Shown here piece by piece: positions 8,804 through 23,000 of a DNA stretch of 64,000 nt. The position numbers were made by a program, and so were the translations under genes. Below the pieces are notes generated by a model that made no database searches, was not told the DNA's origin, and worked only from the letters and a program-made list of their open reading frames with translations. This stretch comes from Penium margaritaceum. Its lineage: Eukaryota > Streptophyta > Zygnematophyceae > Desmidiales > Peniaceae. The number at the start of each line of letters is the position of its first letter. Position 1 is the first letter of the stretch. Location: contig SZWC01000529.1 of the NCBI GenBank assembly GCA_023375785.1, positions 51,237-115,236 on the forward strand, written 5' to 3'.

Positions 8804-11800
8804 CATATGCCTACTTTGGTCGGTCATTGTGCATAGTAGCCACACCGTGCTACTAGTTATTGCAGGTCGTTGTACTTGCTGGTTGAGAACTAATATTCCA
8901 AAACCATTGTTTCCCCCTCAGACCATTTGTGACCTGTGTTATGAGTTGTCAACATTGACCACACAAACTACAATTCTGTAATCATGGTCTGTGACATATG
9001 CCTAGTTTGGTTGGTCATTGTGCATGGAAGCCACAGTGTGCCACTACGTATTGAAGGTCTCTGTACTTGCTAGTCGCTACACAGGGTTCCCAATCCATTG
9101 TCTCTCCCTCTGTCCATTTGTGACTCGTGTTATGAGTTGTCAATGTTGACCACACATAGTGGACTTCGTTGGTCATAGTGAGTGACGTATGTATCCTTTG
9201 GTTGGTCACTGTGCATGCTAGCCACACCGTGCCAGTACTTGTTGACTGTCTTTGTACTTGCTAGTTGATAACTAGTGCTCCCAACCCATTGTTTCCCCCT
9301 CTGACCATTTGTGACTCGTGTTATGAGTTTTCAACATTGACCACATACTTTGATTTTCTTTTCGTCATGGTAAGTGGCATATGCCTACTTTGGTTTGTCA
9401 CTGTACATGGTTGCCACGCCATGTCACTACGTATTGAATGTCTTTGTGCTTTCTAGTTGATAGCTACTATTCCCAAACCATTGTTACCCCCTTTGATGTT
9501 CTGTGACTCTTGTTGTGAGTTGTCAACGTTGGCCATATGAAGTGAAAATTTTTGGTCATGGTCAGTGACATATGCATAACTTAGTTGGTCACTGTGCATG
9601 GTAGCCACACTGTACCACTGCATATTGAAGGTCCTTGTACTTGCTAGTCGAAAACTAGTATTCACAAACCATTGTTTCCCCCTCTGGCCATTTGTGACTC
9701 GTGTTATGGGTTGTGAACGTTGACCACCCATAGTGACATTCTTGGATCATGGTCAAGGACACAAGCCCACTTTGGTTGGTCGTTGTACATGGTAGCCACA
9801 TAGTGCCACTACTTGATGAAGGTCCTTGTACTTGATAGTTGATACCTCATATTCCAAAACCATCGTACCCCCCCCCACTGACCATGTCTAACTCGTATTA
9901 TGAGTTGTCATTGTTAACCACACACAACGGAATTCTTTGGTGAAAGGCAGTACATATGCCTACTCTGGCCGGTCACTGTACGTGGTAGCCATACCGTGCT
10001 ACTACTTATTGAAGGTCGTTGTCCTTACTAGTTGAAAACTAATATTCCGAAGCCATTGTTTCCCCCTCTGACCATTTGTGACTCGTATTATGGGTTGTGA
10101 ACATTGACTACCCATATTTAAACTCTTCGGTCATGGTGAGTGACATATGCCTAGTTTGGTTGTTCGGTGTGCATAGTAGCCAAATGGTGCCACTACTTAA
10201 TGAAGTTCTTTGTCATTTCTAGGCGATATATAGGGATTCCAACCTATTGTCTCTCCGTCTGACCATTCTTAACTAGAGTTATGAGTTGTCAATATTGACC
10301 ACACACAGTGGGCTTCTTTGATCATAGTCTGTGACGTATGCATCCTTTCGTTGGTCACAGTGCATTCTAGCCACACCGTGCCACTACTTGTTGAAGGTCT
10401 TTGTACTTGCTAGTTGCTACTAGTGTTCCCAACCCATTGTTTCCCCCTCTGACCAGTTGTGACTCGTGTTCAGAGTTTTCAACATTGACCACACACTGTG
10501 CAGTTATCTTTGTCATGGTTAGTGGCATGTGCCTACTTTGGTTTGTCACTGTACATGGATGTCACTCTGTGTCACTAAGTATTGAAGGTCATTGTGCTTT
10601 CTAGTTGATAGCTAGTCTTCCCAAAGCATTGTTACCCCCTATGACTATCTGTGACTCTTGTTGTGAGTTGTCAACGTTGACCACAGGAAGTGTAATTCTT
10701 TGGTCATGGTCAGTGACATATGCATACTTTGGTTGGTCATTGTGCGTGGTAGCCACGCTGTGCCATTGCATACTAAAGGTCTTTGTACTTGCTAGTCGAT
10801 AAATAGTATTCACAAACCATTGTTTCTCCGTCTGAACATTTGTGACTTGTGTTATGAGTTGTCAAAGTTGACAACACATAGTGTCATGCTTTGGTCATGG
10901 TCAGTGACATGTGCCTACTTCGGTTGGTCATTGTACATAGTAGCCACACCGTGCCACTACTTGTTGAAGGTCCTTGTTCTTGCTAGTTGATACCTGGTGT
11001 TCCCAAACCATTGCTTCCCCCTCTGACCATTTGTGACTCCCATTGTGAGTTGTCAACGTTCGACCATATACAGCAGCTTTCTTTGGTCAAAGGCAGTACA
11101 TATGCCTACCTAGATTGGTCACTGTGCATGGTAGGCACACGGTGCTACTACTTATTGAAGGTCGTTGTACTTGCTAGTTGAAAACAAAATTTCCGAAACC
11201 ATTGTTTCCCCCGCTGACCATTTGTCACTCCTTGTATGGGTTGTGAACTTTGACTACCCATATTGAAATTCTTTGGTCATGTTCAGTGACATATGCCTAG
11301 TTTTCTTGTTTGGTGTGCATAGTAGCCACACCGTGCCACCACGTATTGAAGTGCTTTGTCCTTTATAGTTGATACATAGAGTTCCCAAACCATTGTCTTT
11401 CCCTCTGACCATTTGTGACTCGTGTTATGAGTTGTCAATGTTGACCACACATAAAGGACTTCTTTGGTCATAGTGAGTGACGTATGCATCATTTGGTTGG
11501 TCTCTGTGTACGCTAGCCACACCGTGCCACTACTTGTTGAAGGTCTTTGTACTTGCTAGTTGATAACTAGTGTTCCCGACCCGTTGTTTCCCCCTCTGAC
11601 CATTTGTGACTCGTGTTTTGAGTTTTCAACGTTGACCGCACACTGTGAAATTCTTTTGGTCATGATTAGTTGCATATGCCTACTCTTGTTTGTCCCTCTA
11701 CATGGTTTCCACGCCATGTCACTATGTATTGAAGGTCTTTGTGCTTTCTAGTTGATAGCTAGTGTTCCCAAACCATTGTTACCCCCTTTGACTATGTGTG

Positions 11801-14800
11801 ACTCTTGTTGTGATGTGTCAACGTTGACCACATCTATTGAAGTTCTTTGGTCATGGGCAGTGACATATCCATGATTTGGTTGGCCACTGTGCATGATAGC
11901 CACACTGTGCCACTATATATTGATGGTCTTTGTACTTGCTATTCGATAACTAGTACTTACAAACCATTGGTTCCCCCTCTGACCATTTGTGACTCGTGTT
12001 ATGAGTTGTCAAAGTTGACCACACATTGTGACATTCTTTGGTCATCGTAAGTGACATATTCCTACTTTGGTTGGTCATTGTACATGGTAGCCACACCGTG
12101 CCACTACATATAAAAGGTCCTTGTGCTTGATAGTTAATACCTAGTGTTCCCAAACCATCGTTCCCCCCTGTGACCATTTGTGACTCGTATTATGAGTTGT
12201 TAACGTTGAACCACACACAGCGGATTTCTTTGGTCAAAGTCAGTACATATGCCTACTTTGGTCGGTCATTGAGCATGTTAGCCACGCCGTGCTACTACTT
12301 ATTGAAGGTCGTTGTACTTGCCAGTTGAAAACTAATATTCCGAAACCATTGTTTCTCCCTCTGACCATTTGTGACTCCTGTTATGGGCTGTGAACGTTGA
12401 CTATCCATATTGGAATTCTTTGGTGATGGTCAGTGACATATGCCTAGTTTGGTTGTTTGGTGTGCATAGTAGCCACACCGTGCCACTTCTTATTAAAGTT
12501 CTTTGTCCTTTCTAGTGGCTACATAGGGTTCCCGGTCCATTGTCTCTCTCTCTCTGACCATTTGTGACTCGTGTTATGAGTTGTCAATGTTGACCACACA
12601 TAGTGGACTTCTTTGGTCACAGTCAGTGACGTATGCATCCTTTGGTTGGTCAATGTGCTTGCTAGCCACACCGTGCCTCTACTTGTTAAAACTCCTTGTA
12701 CTTGCTAATTGATAAGTAGTGTTCCCAACCCATTGTTTCCCCCTCTGACCATTTATGACTCGTGTAATGAGTTTTCAACATTGACCACACACTAAGAGAT
12801 TTTCTTGGTCGTGGTTAATGGCATACGCTTACTTTGGTTTGTCACTGTACATGGTTGCTACGCCGTGTCACTACGTGTTGAAGGTCTTTGTGCTTAGTAC
12901 TTGATAGCTAGTGTTCCTAAACCATTGTTACCCCCTCTCACCATCTGTGACTCTTGTTATGAGTTGTCAACGTTGACCACATGAAGTGAGATTCTTTGGT
13001 CATGGTCAGTGACATATGCATACTTTGGTTGGTCATTGTGCATGGTAGCCACACTGTGCCACTGCATATTGAAGGCTGTTGTACATGCTAGTTGATAACT
13101 GGTATTCACAAACCATTGTTTCCCCCTCTGACCATTTGTGACCCGTGTTGTGAGTTGTCGACGTTGACCACACATAGTGACATTCTTTGGTCATGGTCAG
13201 TGACATATGCCTACTTTGGTTGGTCATTGTACATGGTAGCCACGTGGTACCACTATTTATTGGAAGTCCTTGTACTTGCTAGTTGATACCTGGTGTTCCC
13301 AAATCATCGTTCCTGCCTCTGATCATTTGTGACTCGTATTATGAGTTGTCAATGTTCCCCACACAGTAAATTTCTTTGGTCAAAGGCAGTACATATGCCT
13401 GCTTTGGTTGGTCATTGTGCATGGTAGCCACAACGTGCTCCTACTTATTGAAGGTCATTGTACTTGCGAGTTGAAAACAAATGTTCGAAAACCATTGTCT
13501 CTCCCATTGACCATCTTTGTGACTCGTGTCATGGGCTGTGAACGTTGACCACCCAAATTGAAATTCTTTGGTCACGGCCAGTGACATATGCCTAGTTTGG
13601 TTGTTTGATGTGCATAGTAGCCACACCTTGCCACTAATTATTGAATTTTTTTGTCCTTTCTAATCGCTACACAGGGTTCCCAAACTATTGTGTCTCCCTC
13701 TGACCATTTTTTTCTTGTGTTATGAGTTGTTAATGTTGACCACAGATAGTGGACATTTTTTGTCATAGTCAGTGACGTATGCATTATTTGGTTGGTCACT
13801 GTGTACGCTAGCCACACCGTACCACAACCTGTTGAAGTACTTTGTACTGGCTAGCTGATAGCTAGTGTTCCCAACCCATTGTTTTTCCCTCAGACCATTT
13901 TCGACTCGTGTTATGAGTTTTCAACGTTGACCACACACTGTCAAATTCTTTTGGTCATGGTTAGTGGCATATGCCTACTTTGGTTTGTCACTGTACATGG
14001 TTGCCACAACGTGTCACTACGTATTGAAGGTCTTTGCGCTTTCTAGGTGAATTCTATTGTTTCCAACGCATTGTTACCCCCTCTCACTATCTGTGACTCT
14101 TGTTGTGAGTTGTCAACATTGACCACGTGAAGTGAAATTCTTTGGTCATGGTCAGTGACATATGCATACGTTGGTTGGTCACTGTCAATGGTAGCCACAC
14201 TATGCCACTACATTTTGAAGGTATTTGTCCTTGCTAGTCAATAACTAGTATTTACAACCCATTGTTTCCCCCTCTGACCATTTGTGACTCGTGTTATGAG
14301 TTGTCAAAGTTGACCACACGTAGTGACATTCTTTGGTCATGTTCAGTGACATGTGCCTACTTTGGTTGGTCATTGTACATGGTAGCCACACCGTGCCACT
14401 ACTTATTGAAGGTCACTGTGCTTGCTAGTTGATACCTGGTGTTCCCAACCCATCGTTCCCTGCCCCCCCCCCCCCNNNNNNNNNNNNNNNNNNNNNNNNN
14501 NNNNNNNNNNNNNNNNNNNNNNNNNNNNNNNNNNNNNNNNNNNNNNNNNNNNNNNNNNNNNNNCCCCCCCCCCCCCTCGGACCACTTGTGACTCGTATTA
14601 TGAGTTTCCAACGTTGACCACACACAATGGATTTCTCTGGTCAAAGGCAGTACATATGCCTACTTAGGTCGGTTGTTGTATATGTTAGCCACACTGTGCT
14701 ACTAATCATTGAAGGTCGTTGTCCTTGCTAATTGAAGACTAATATTCAGCAACCAATGTTTCTCCATCTGACCATTTGTGACTCGTGTTATGGGTTGTGA

Positions 14801-17078
14801 ACGTTGACCACCCATATTGAAATTGTTTGGTCATACTGAGTGACATCTGCCTAGTTTAGTTGTTTGGTGTGCATAGTAGCCTCACCTCACAACTACTTAT
14901 TGAAGTTCTTTGTCCTTTCTAGTGGATACCTAGGGCTCCCGAACCATTGTCTCTCCCTCTGACCATTTGTGACTCGTGTTACAAGTTGTCAATGTTGACC
15001 ACACAAAGTGGAGTTTTTTGGTCATATTCAGTGACGTATGTATCCTTTGGTTGGTCACTGTGCACGCTAGCCACACCTTGCCACTACTTATTGAAGGTCT
15101 TTGTACTTGCTAGTTGATAACTAGTAGTCCCAACCCATCGTTCCCCCCTCTGACCATTTGTGATTGGTGTTATGATTTTTCAACGTTGACCACACGTTGT
15201 GAAATTATTCTGTTATGGTTAGTGGCATATGCCTACTCTGGGTTGTCACTGTACATGGTTGCCAGGCCGTGTCACTATGTATTGAAGGTCTTTGTGCTTT
15301 CTAGTTGATATGTAGTGTTCCCAGAGCATTTTTACCCCCTCTCACTATCTGTGACTCTTGTTGTGCGTTGTCAACGTTGACCACATGAAGTGAAATTCTC
15401 TGGTCATTGTCACTGACATGTATATGCTTTGGTTGGTCACTATGCATGGTAGCCACACTGTGCCACTACATATTCAAGGTCTTTGTACTTGTTAGTTGAT
15501 AAACAATATTCACAAACCATTGGTCCGCCCTCTGACCATTTGTGACTCGTGTTATGAGTAGTCAAAGTTGACCACACATAGTGACATTCTTTGGTCATCT
15601 TCAGTGACATATGCCTATTTTGGTTTGTCATTGTACATGGTAGCCACACCGTGCCACTACTTATTGAAGGTCCTTGTGCTTGCTAGTTGATACCTCGTGT
15701 TCCCAAGCCATCGTTCCCCCCTCTGACCATTTGTGACTCGTATTATGAGCTGTCAACGTTGACTACACGCAGCAGAATTCTGTGGTCAAAGGCAGTACAT
15801 GTGCCTACTTTGGCCAGTCACTGTGCATGATAGCCACACCGTGCTACTATTTATTGAAGGTTGTTGTCCTTGCTAGTTGAAAGCTAATATTACAAAACCA
15901 TTGTTTCCCCCTCTGACAACTTGTGACACGTGTTATGGGTTGTGACCATTGACCACCCATATTGAAATTCTTTGGTCATAGACAGTGACATGTTAAACGT
16001 TTGGTTGTTTGGTGTGCATAGTAGCCTCACCGCGCCACTACTTATTGACGTTCTTTGTCCTTTCTATTCGAAACATAGGGTTCCCAAACCATTGTCTCTC
16101 CCTGTGACCAATTTCAACTCGTGTTATGAGTTGTGAATGTTGACCACATATAGTGGACTTATTTGGCCATAATCAGTGGCGTATGCATCCTTTGGTTGGT
16201 CACTGTGCACCCTAGCCACACCATGCCTCTACGTATTAAAGGTCTTTGTACTTGCTAGTTGATAACTAGTGTTCCCAATACATTGTTCCCATCTCTGACC
16301 ATTTGTGACTCGTCTTATGATTTTTCAACGTTGACCACACACTGTGAATTCGTTTGGTCATGGTTAGTGGCATATGCCTGCTTTGACATGTCACTGTACA
16401 TGGTTGCCACGTCGTGTCACTACGTATTAAAGGTATTTGTTCTTTCTAGTTGATAGCTAGTGTTCCCAAAGCATTTTTACCCCCTCTCACTAAGTGTGAC
16501 TCTTGTTGTGAGTTGTCGATGTTGACCACATGAAGTGAAATTCTCTGGTCATGGTCAGTGACATATGCATACTTTGGTTGGTCCCTATGCATGGTAGCCA
16601 CACTGTGCCACTGCATATTGAAGGTCTTTGTACTTGCTAGTTGATAACTAGTATTCACAAATCATTGTTTCCCTTTCCGACTATTTGTGACATATGCATA
16701 CTTTGGTCGGTCATTGTGCATGGTAACCACACCGTGCTACTAATTAATGAAGGTCATTGTCCTTGCTAGTTGAAAACTAATATTCCAAAACCATTGTTTC
16801 CCCCTCAGACGATTTGTGACTCATGTGATGGGTTAGGAACGTTGATCACCCATACTGAAGTTATTCCGTCATGGTCAGTGCCATATGCCTAGTTTGGTTG
16901 TTTGGTGTGCATAGTAGCCACACGGTGCCACCACGTATTGAAGTTATTTGTCCATTATAGTCGATGCATAGGGTTCCCAATCCATTGTGTCTCCCTCTGA
17001 CCATTTGTGACTCATGTTATGAGTTGTGAATGTTGACCTCACATAGTGGACGTCTTTGGTCATAGTCATTGACGTACG
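8804..17078 (+). repeat. 191-bp satellite array, second forward block, six-monomer higher-order repeat
   Basis: It resumes with CATAT, completing the interrupted monomer. Six monomer types recur in fixed order: A (CATGAAGTGAAATTC), B (CACATAGTGACATTC), C (GGTCAAAGGCAGTAC), D (ACCCATATTGAAATTC and GGTTGTTTGGTGTGC), E (CATAGTGGACTTC and GACGTATGCATCC), F (CACACTGTGAAATTC and TGGTTTGTCACTG). The A anchor falls at 9548, 10694, 11842, 12991, 14135, 15395 and 16540, spacing 1,144-1,149 bp except across the assembly gap. Monomer types differ more from one another than copies of one type do. No genes. Confidence 0.95.
14463..14576. other. Assembly gap inside a poly-C tract
   Basis: 88 N (14476-14563) flanked by 13-base C runs on both sides, at the position where a B-type monomer normally has only about five C. 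The A-to-A spacing across it is 1,260 bp instead of 1,146, so the gap adds roughly 115 bp that may be homopolymer, padding or both. Confidence 0.95.
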
Positions 17079-19101
17079 TATAATGACCAACCAAAGTAGG
17101 CATATGTCTCTGACCATGACCAAAGAATATCACTATGTGTGGTCAACATTGAAAACTCTTAACACGAGTCACAAATGGTCAGAGGGGGAAACAATGATAT
17201 GTGAATACGAGTTATTGGCTAGCAAGTACAAAGACCTTCCATATGTAGAGGCACCGTGTGGCTACCATGCATAGTGACCAAGCAAAGTATGCATGTGTCA
17301 CTGACTATGACCAAAGAAGTCCACTATGTCTGGTTAACATTGACAACTCATAACACAAGTCATAAATGGTCAGAGGGAGAGACAATGGTTTGGAAACCCT
17401 GTGAAGTACCTAGAAAGGACAAAGGATTTCAATAAGTAGTGGCACAGGGTGGCAACTAGGCACACCAAACAACCAAACTAGGCATATGTCACTGACCATG
17501 ACGAACGAATTTCAACATGGATGGTCTACGTTCACAACCCATAACATGAGTCACAAATGGTCAGAGGGGGAAACAATGGTTTTGGAATACTAGTTTTCAA
17601 CTAGCAAGTACAACTACCTTCAATAAGTAGTAGCACGGTGTGGCTACAATGCACAATGACCGACCAAAGTATGAATATGTACTGCCTTTGACCAAAAATC
17701 TGCTGTGTGTGGTAAACATTGACAACTCATAATACGAGTCCCAAATGGTCAGAGGGGGGGGGGGTGATGGTTTATGAACTCTAGGTATCAACTAGCAAGC
17801 ACAAGGACCTTCAATAAGTAGTGGCACAGTGTGGCTACCATGTACAATGACCCGCCAAAGTAGGCATATGTCACTGACCATGACCAAAGAATGTCACTAT
17901 GTGTGGTAAACTTTGACAACTCATAACACGGGTCACAAATGGTGAGAGGGGGAAGCAATGGTTTTTGAATAATAGTTATTAACTAGTGAGTATAAACACC
18001 TTCAATATTCAGTGGTACAGAGTGGCTACCATGCACAGTGACCAACTAAAGCATGCATATGTCACTAAACATGACCAAAGAATTTCACTTCATGTGGTCA
18101 ATGTTGACAACTCACAACAAGAGTCACAAATAGTCAGAGGGGATAACAATGGTTTGGGAACACTATCTATCAACTAGGAAGCACATAGACCTTCAATATG
18201 TAGTTACAGGGCGTGGCAACCATGTATGGTGACAGAGCAAAGGAGGCATATGCCACTAATAGTGACCAAACGAATTTCACAGTGTGTGGTGAACGTTGAA
18301 AATCCAAAACACGAGTCACAAATGGTCAGAGGGGGGAAACAATGGGTTAGGAACACGAGTTATCAACTAGCAAGTACAAAGACCTTCAACAAGTAGTTGT
18401 ACGGTGTGGCTAGAGTGCACGGGGACCAACCAAAGGATGCATACGTCACTGGCTATGACCAAAGAAGTCCACTATGTGAGGTCAACATTGACAACTCATA
18501 ACACGAGTCGAAAATTGTCAGGGGGAAAGACAATGGATTGGGGACCCTATGTAGCGAAGAGAAAGGACAAAGAACTTCAATAAGTAATGGCACGGTGTGG
18601 CTACTATGCACACCGAACAACCAAACTAGGCATATGTCAATGACCATAACCAGAGAATTCCAATATGGGTGGTCAACGTTCACAACCCATAACACGAGTC
18701 AAAAATGGTCAAAGGGGGAAACAATGGTTTTGGAATATTAGTTTTCAACTAGCAAGTACAACGTCCTTCAATAAGTAGTAGCACGGTATGGCTACCATGC
18801 ACAATGACCGACCAAAGTAGGCATATATACTGCCTTTGACCAAAGAAATCCGCTCTGTGTGGTCAACATTTACAAGAATAATACGAGTCACAAATGGTCA
18901 GAGGGGGGAACGATGGTTTGGGAACACCAGGTATTAACTAGCAAGCACAAGGACCTTCAATTAGTAGTGGCACAGTGTGGCTACCATGTACAATGACCAA
19001 CCAAATTAGGCATATGTCACTAACAATGACCAAAGAATGTCACTATGTGTGGTCAACTTTGACAACTAATAACACGAGTCACACTTAGTCGGAGGGGGCA
19101 A
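17079..19101 (-). repeat. 191-bp satellite array, inverted block before the solo LTR
   Basis: At about 17078 the array flips: forward E-type text (GGTCATAGTCATTGACGTAC) passes directly into reverse-complement B-type text (ATGACCAACCAAAGTAGGC). Downstream, all monomers read in reverse with the same six types. No spacer is seen at the switch; it sits at TACGTA. Confidence 0.94.
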
Positions 19102-20081
19102 TGTTGGAAAACCGTGTGGTGGCAGTTCCAACATGGCCTGATGGGTCTTTTACGTTCACGGCTTCTTTTGTGCAGGTGTTGAGTGTAAACGTGAGCTTTC
19201 TGGTCACCTCACGCTTTGTTTTTGGAAGTGGAAGACAGTTGTGAGATAGTCTCTTTTGCAAAGAGAAGAACACAATATTGCATTAGTTGTTGGACATGGA
19301 CATGATCTGAACATTTGTAGGGCTAGTCATGGGCTCTCCAACGCACCAAACCGTGCGCGATTAAGATAATCGTAGCTCCTGCTACGTCAGTCGAAGCGCA
19401 GCAGCCCAAAGCAGCAGTCCACTTGGCGGCGCGCACCACGTAGCCTGCCGATGTGCCTTCATACATCAAGGACCCATTAAAATGCCATTCCGGAGGCACA
19501 GTATCCCTACGCATAGTGGCGACGCCCCTTGTACCTTTTGGGTCTGTTTCGATAAGCTAATCATCAAGTTTGGTGATGGGGATGGACGTGGGTCGAAACC
19601 TATTCGCGGACTGCCAGTCAGAATTTTGACTATCCGTGAGTAACAAACTGTACTACTGAGTTTCGGACTGTGAGCCAGGATTTTGGCTAAGTTCCTCAGT
19701 AACAAAACTGCACCCCTATATCCAGCGGATCACCCACCGGACGCCTCGACAGTCCCTCCGGAGCAAAATCCCCATATGCCATTTTGTTATTCGTTCAGGT
19801 GGATTATCCACCTCCAGTCAAACCGCGGTCGACTCCCAAAGCCGCCGCGCTTACCCCAACTTTGGAAGCCCATATCCCCCTCGATACTTGTCCGATCCAG
19901 GTGAAACAACTTCCACTAGATTGTGCAACTCGTCACATTTTAGGGGCAATCCTCCAATTTAGGTTCAGAGCAATCCTTGAGTCTTCCGATCCAACAACAA
20001 GGAATTCTCTCTCTCTCTCTGGCGGCTCGTCGGCGCCTCTCGGTGTTGCACTTGGGCATGCAGAGGGGGAAATTTTCAACA
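19102..20081 (+). mobile_element. Probable solo LTR
   Basis: A 980-bp non-satellite insertion starting TGTTGGAAAACC and ending TTTTCAACA, i.e. TG...CA ends with imperfect inverted termini. Flanking bases are GGCAA on the left and TGTAA on the right; the uninterrupted satellite reads GGTAA here, so each fits a 5-bp duplication with one later change. A CT microsatellite lies near 20006-20020. There is no internal coding region or partner LTR, consistent with LTR-LTR recombination. Orientation is uncertain. Confidence 0.65.
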
Positions 20082-23000
20082 TGTAACAATGGTTTGAGAA
20101 TACTAGCTATCAACTAGAAAGCACAAAGACCTTCAATACGTAGTGACATGACATGGCAACCATGTACAATAACAAAACAAAGTAGGCATATGCCACTAAC
20201 AATGACCAAAAGAATTTCACAGTGTGTGGTCAATATTGAAAGCTCATGACAAGAGACACAAATGGTCAGAGGGGGAAACAATGGGTTGGGAACACAAGTT
20301 ATCAACTAGCAAGTACAAAGACCTTCAACAGGTAGTGGCACGGTGTGGCTTGCTTGCACAGTGACCAACCAAAGGATGCATACGTCACTGAGTATGACCA
20401 AAGAAGTCCACTATGTGTGGTCAACCCTATGGGAACCCTATGTATCAACTAGAAGGGACATAGAACTTCAATACGTAGTGGCACGGCGAGGCTACTGTAC
20501 ACACCGGACAACCAAACTATGCATATGTCACTGAGCATGACCAAAGAAGTTCAATATGGGTGGTCAACGTTCACAACCCATACCACGAGTCACAAATGGT
20601 CAGAGGGGGGAAACAATGGTTTCGGATTATTTGTTTTAAACAAGCAAGTACAACAACCTTCAGTACGTAGTAGCACGGTGTGGCCACCATGCACAATGAC
20701 CGACCGAAGTAGGCATATGTAGTGCCTTTGACCAGAGAAATCCGCTGTGTGTGGTCAACCTTGATAACTAAAAATAGACTCACAAATGGTCAGAGGGGGA
20801 AACGATGGTTTGGGAAGACTAGTTATCGACTAGCAGGTACAAAGACCTTCAACATGCTGTGGCACAGTGTGGCTACCATGCACAGTGACCAGCCAAAATA
20901 TGAATATAGCACTGACCATGACCAAAGAATTTCACTTAATGTGGTCAACGTTGACAACTCACAGCAAGAGTCACAGATGGTGAGAGTGGGTAACAATGCT
21001 TTGGGAACACTAGCTATCGACTAGAAAGCACACAGACATTCAATACGTAGTGACACGGCATGGCAACCATGTATAGTGACAAACCAGAGTAGGTATATGC
21101 CACTAACCATCACCAAACAAATTTCACAGTGTGTGGTCAACGTTGAAAACTCATAACATGAGTCACAAATGGTCAGATAGGGAAACAATGGACTGTGAAC
21201 ACTAGTTATCAACTAGCAAGTACAAAGGCCTTCAACAAGTAGTGGCACGGTGTGGCTAGCGTGCAAAGTGACCAACCAAAGGATGCATACATCAGTGACT
21301 GTGACCAAAGAAGTCCACTATGTGTGGTCTACATTGACAACTCATAACACGAGTCAAAATGGTCAGATGAGATGACAATGGTTTGGAAACCATATGTAGT
21401 GACTAGAAAGGACGATGAGCTTTAAAACATAGTGGCACGATGTGGCTACTGTGTACACCAAACAACCAAACTAGGCATATGTTAGTGACCATGACCAAAG
21501 AATTTCAATATGGGTGGTCAACGTTCACAACCCACAACACGAGTCACAACTGGTCAGAGGCGGAAACAATGGTTTTAGAATATTACTTTTCAACAAGCAA
21601 GTAAAACGACCTTCAATAAGTAGTAGCACGGTGTGGCTACCATGCAGAATGACCGGCCAAAGTAGGCATATGTACTCACTTTGACCAAAGAAAACCAATG
21701 TGTGTGGTCAACCTTGACAGCTCATAATACAAGTCACAAATGGTCAGAGCGGTGGACGATGGTTGGGGAACACCAGGTATCAACTAGCAAGCACAGAGAC
21801 CTTCAATAAGTATTGGCACGATGTGGCTACCATGTACAATGACCAACCAAAGAAGGCACATGTCATTGACCATGACCAAAGAATGTCACAGTGTGTGGTC
21901 AACATTGACAACTCATGACAGGAGTCACAAATGGTCAGAGGGGGAAAACAATGGTTTGTGAATACTAGTTATTGACTAGCAAGTACAAAGACCGTCAATA
22001 TGTAGTGGCACAGTATGGCTACCATGCACAATGACCAGCCAGAACATGCATATGTCACAGACCATGAAGAAATAGTTTTGCTTCACGTGGTCAACTTTGA
22101 CAACTCACAACAAGAGTCACAGCTAGTGAGAGGGGGCAACAATGCTTTGGGAACATTAGCTATCAACTAGAAAGCACATAGACCTCCAATACGTAGTGAC
22201 AAGGCGTGGCAACCATGTACAGTGACAACCCAAAGCAGGAATATGCCACTAACCATGACCAATAGAATTTTGACGGTGTGTCGCCAGCGTTAAAAACTCA
22301 TAACACGAGTCACAAATGGTCAGAGGGGGAAACAATGAGTTGGGAATACTAGCTATGAACTAGCAAGTACAAATACCTTCAACAAGTAGTGGCACAGTGT
22401 GGCTAGCGTGCACGGTGACCAATCAAATGATGCATACGTCACTGACTATGACCAAAGAAGTCCACTTTGTGTGGTCAACATTGACAACTCGTAACACGAG
22501 TCAAAAATGGTCAGAGGGAGAGACAATGGTTTGGGAACCCTATGTAGCAACTAGAAAGGACCCTCAATAAGTAGTAGCACGGTGTAGAAAGGCTTACAGA
22601 AAGGCTTGGTTTGGGAACCCTATGTAGACTATAAACGACCCTCAATAAGTAGTACCACGGTGTGGCTGTCATGCACAATGACCGACCAAAGTAGGCATAT
22701 GTACTGCCTTTGACCAACGAAATCCGCTGTGTGTGGTCAACATCGACAACTCATAATACAAGTCACAAATGGTCAGAGGGGGGAACAATGGCTTGGGAAC
22801 ACCAGGTTTCAACGAGCAAGCACACGGACATTCAATACGTAGTGGCATGGTGTGGCCACCATGTATAATGACCAACAAAAGTAGGCATATGTCACTGGCC
22901 ATGACCAAATAATGTCACTATGTATGGTCAACTTTGACAACTCATAACACGGGTCACAAATGGTCAGAGGGGGAACCAATGATATGTTAATAATAGTTAT

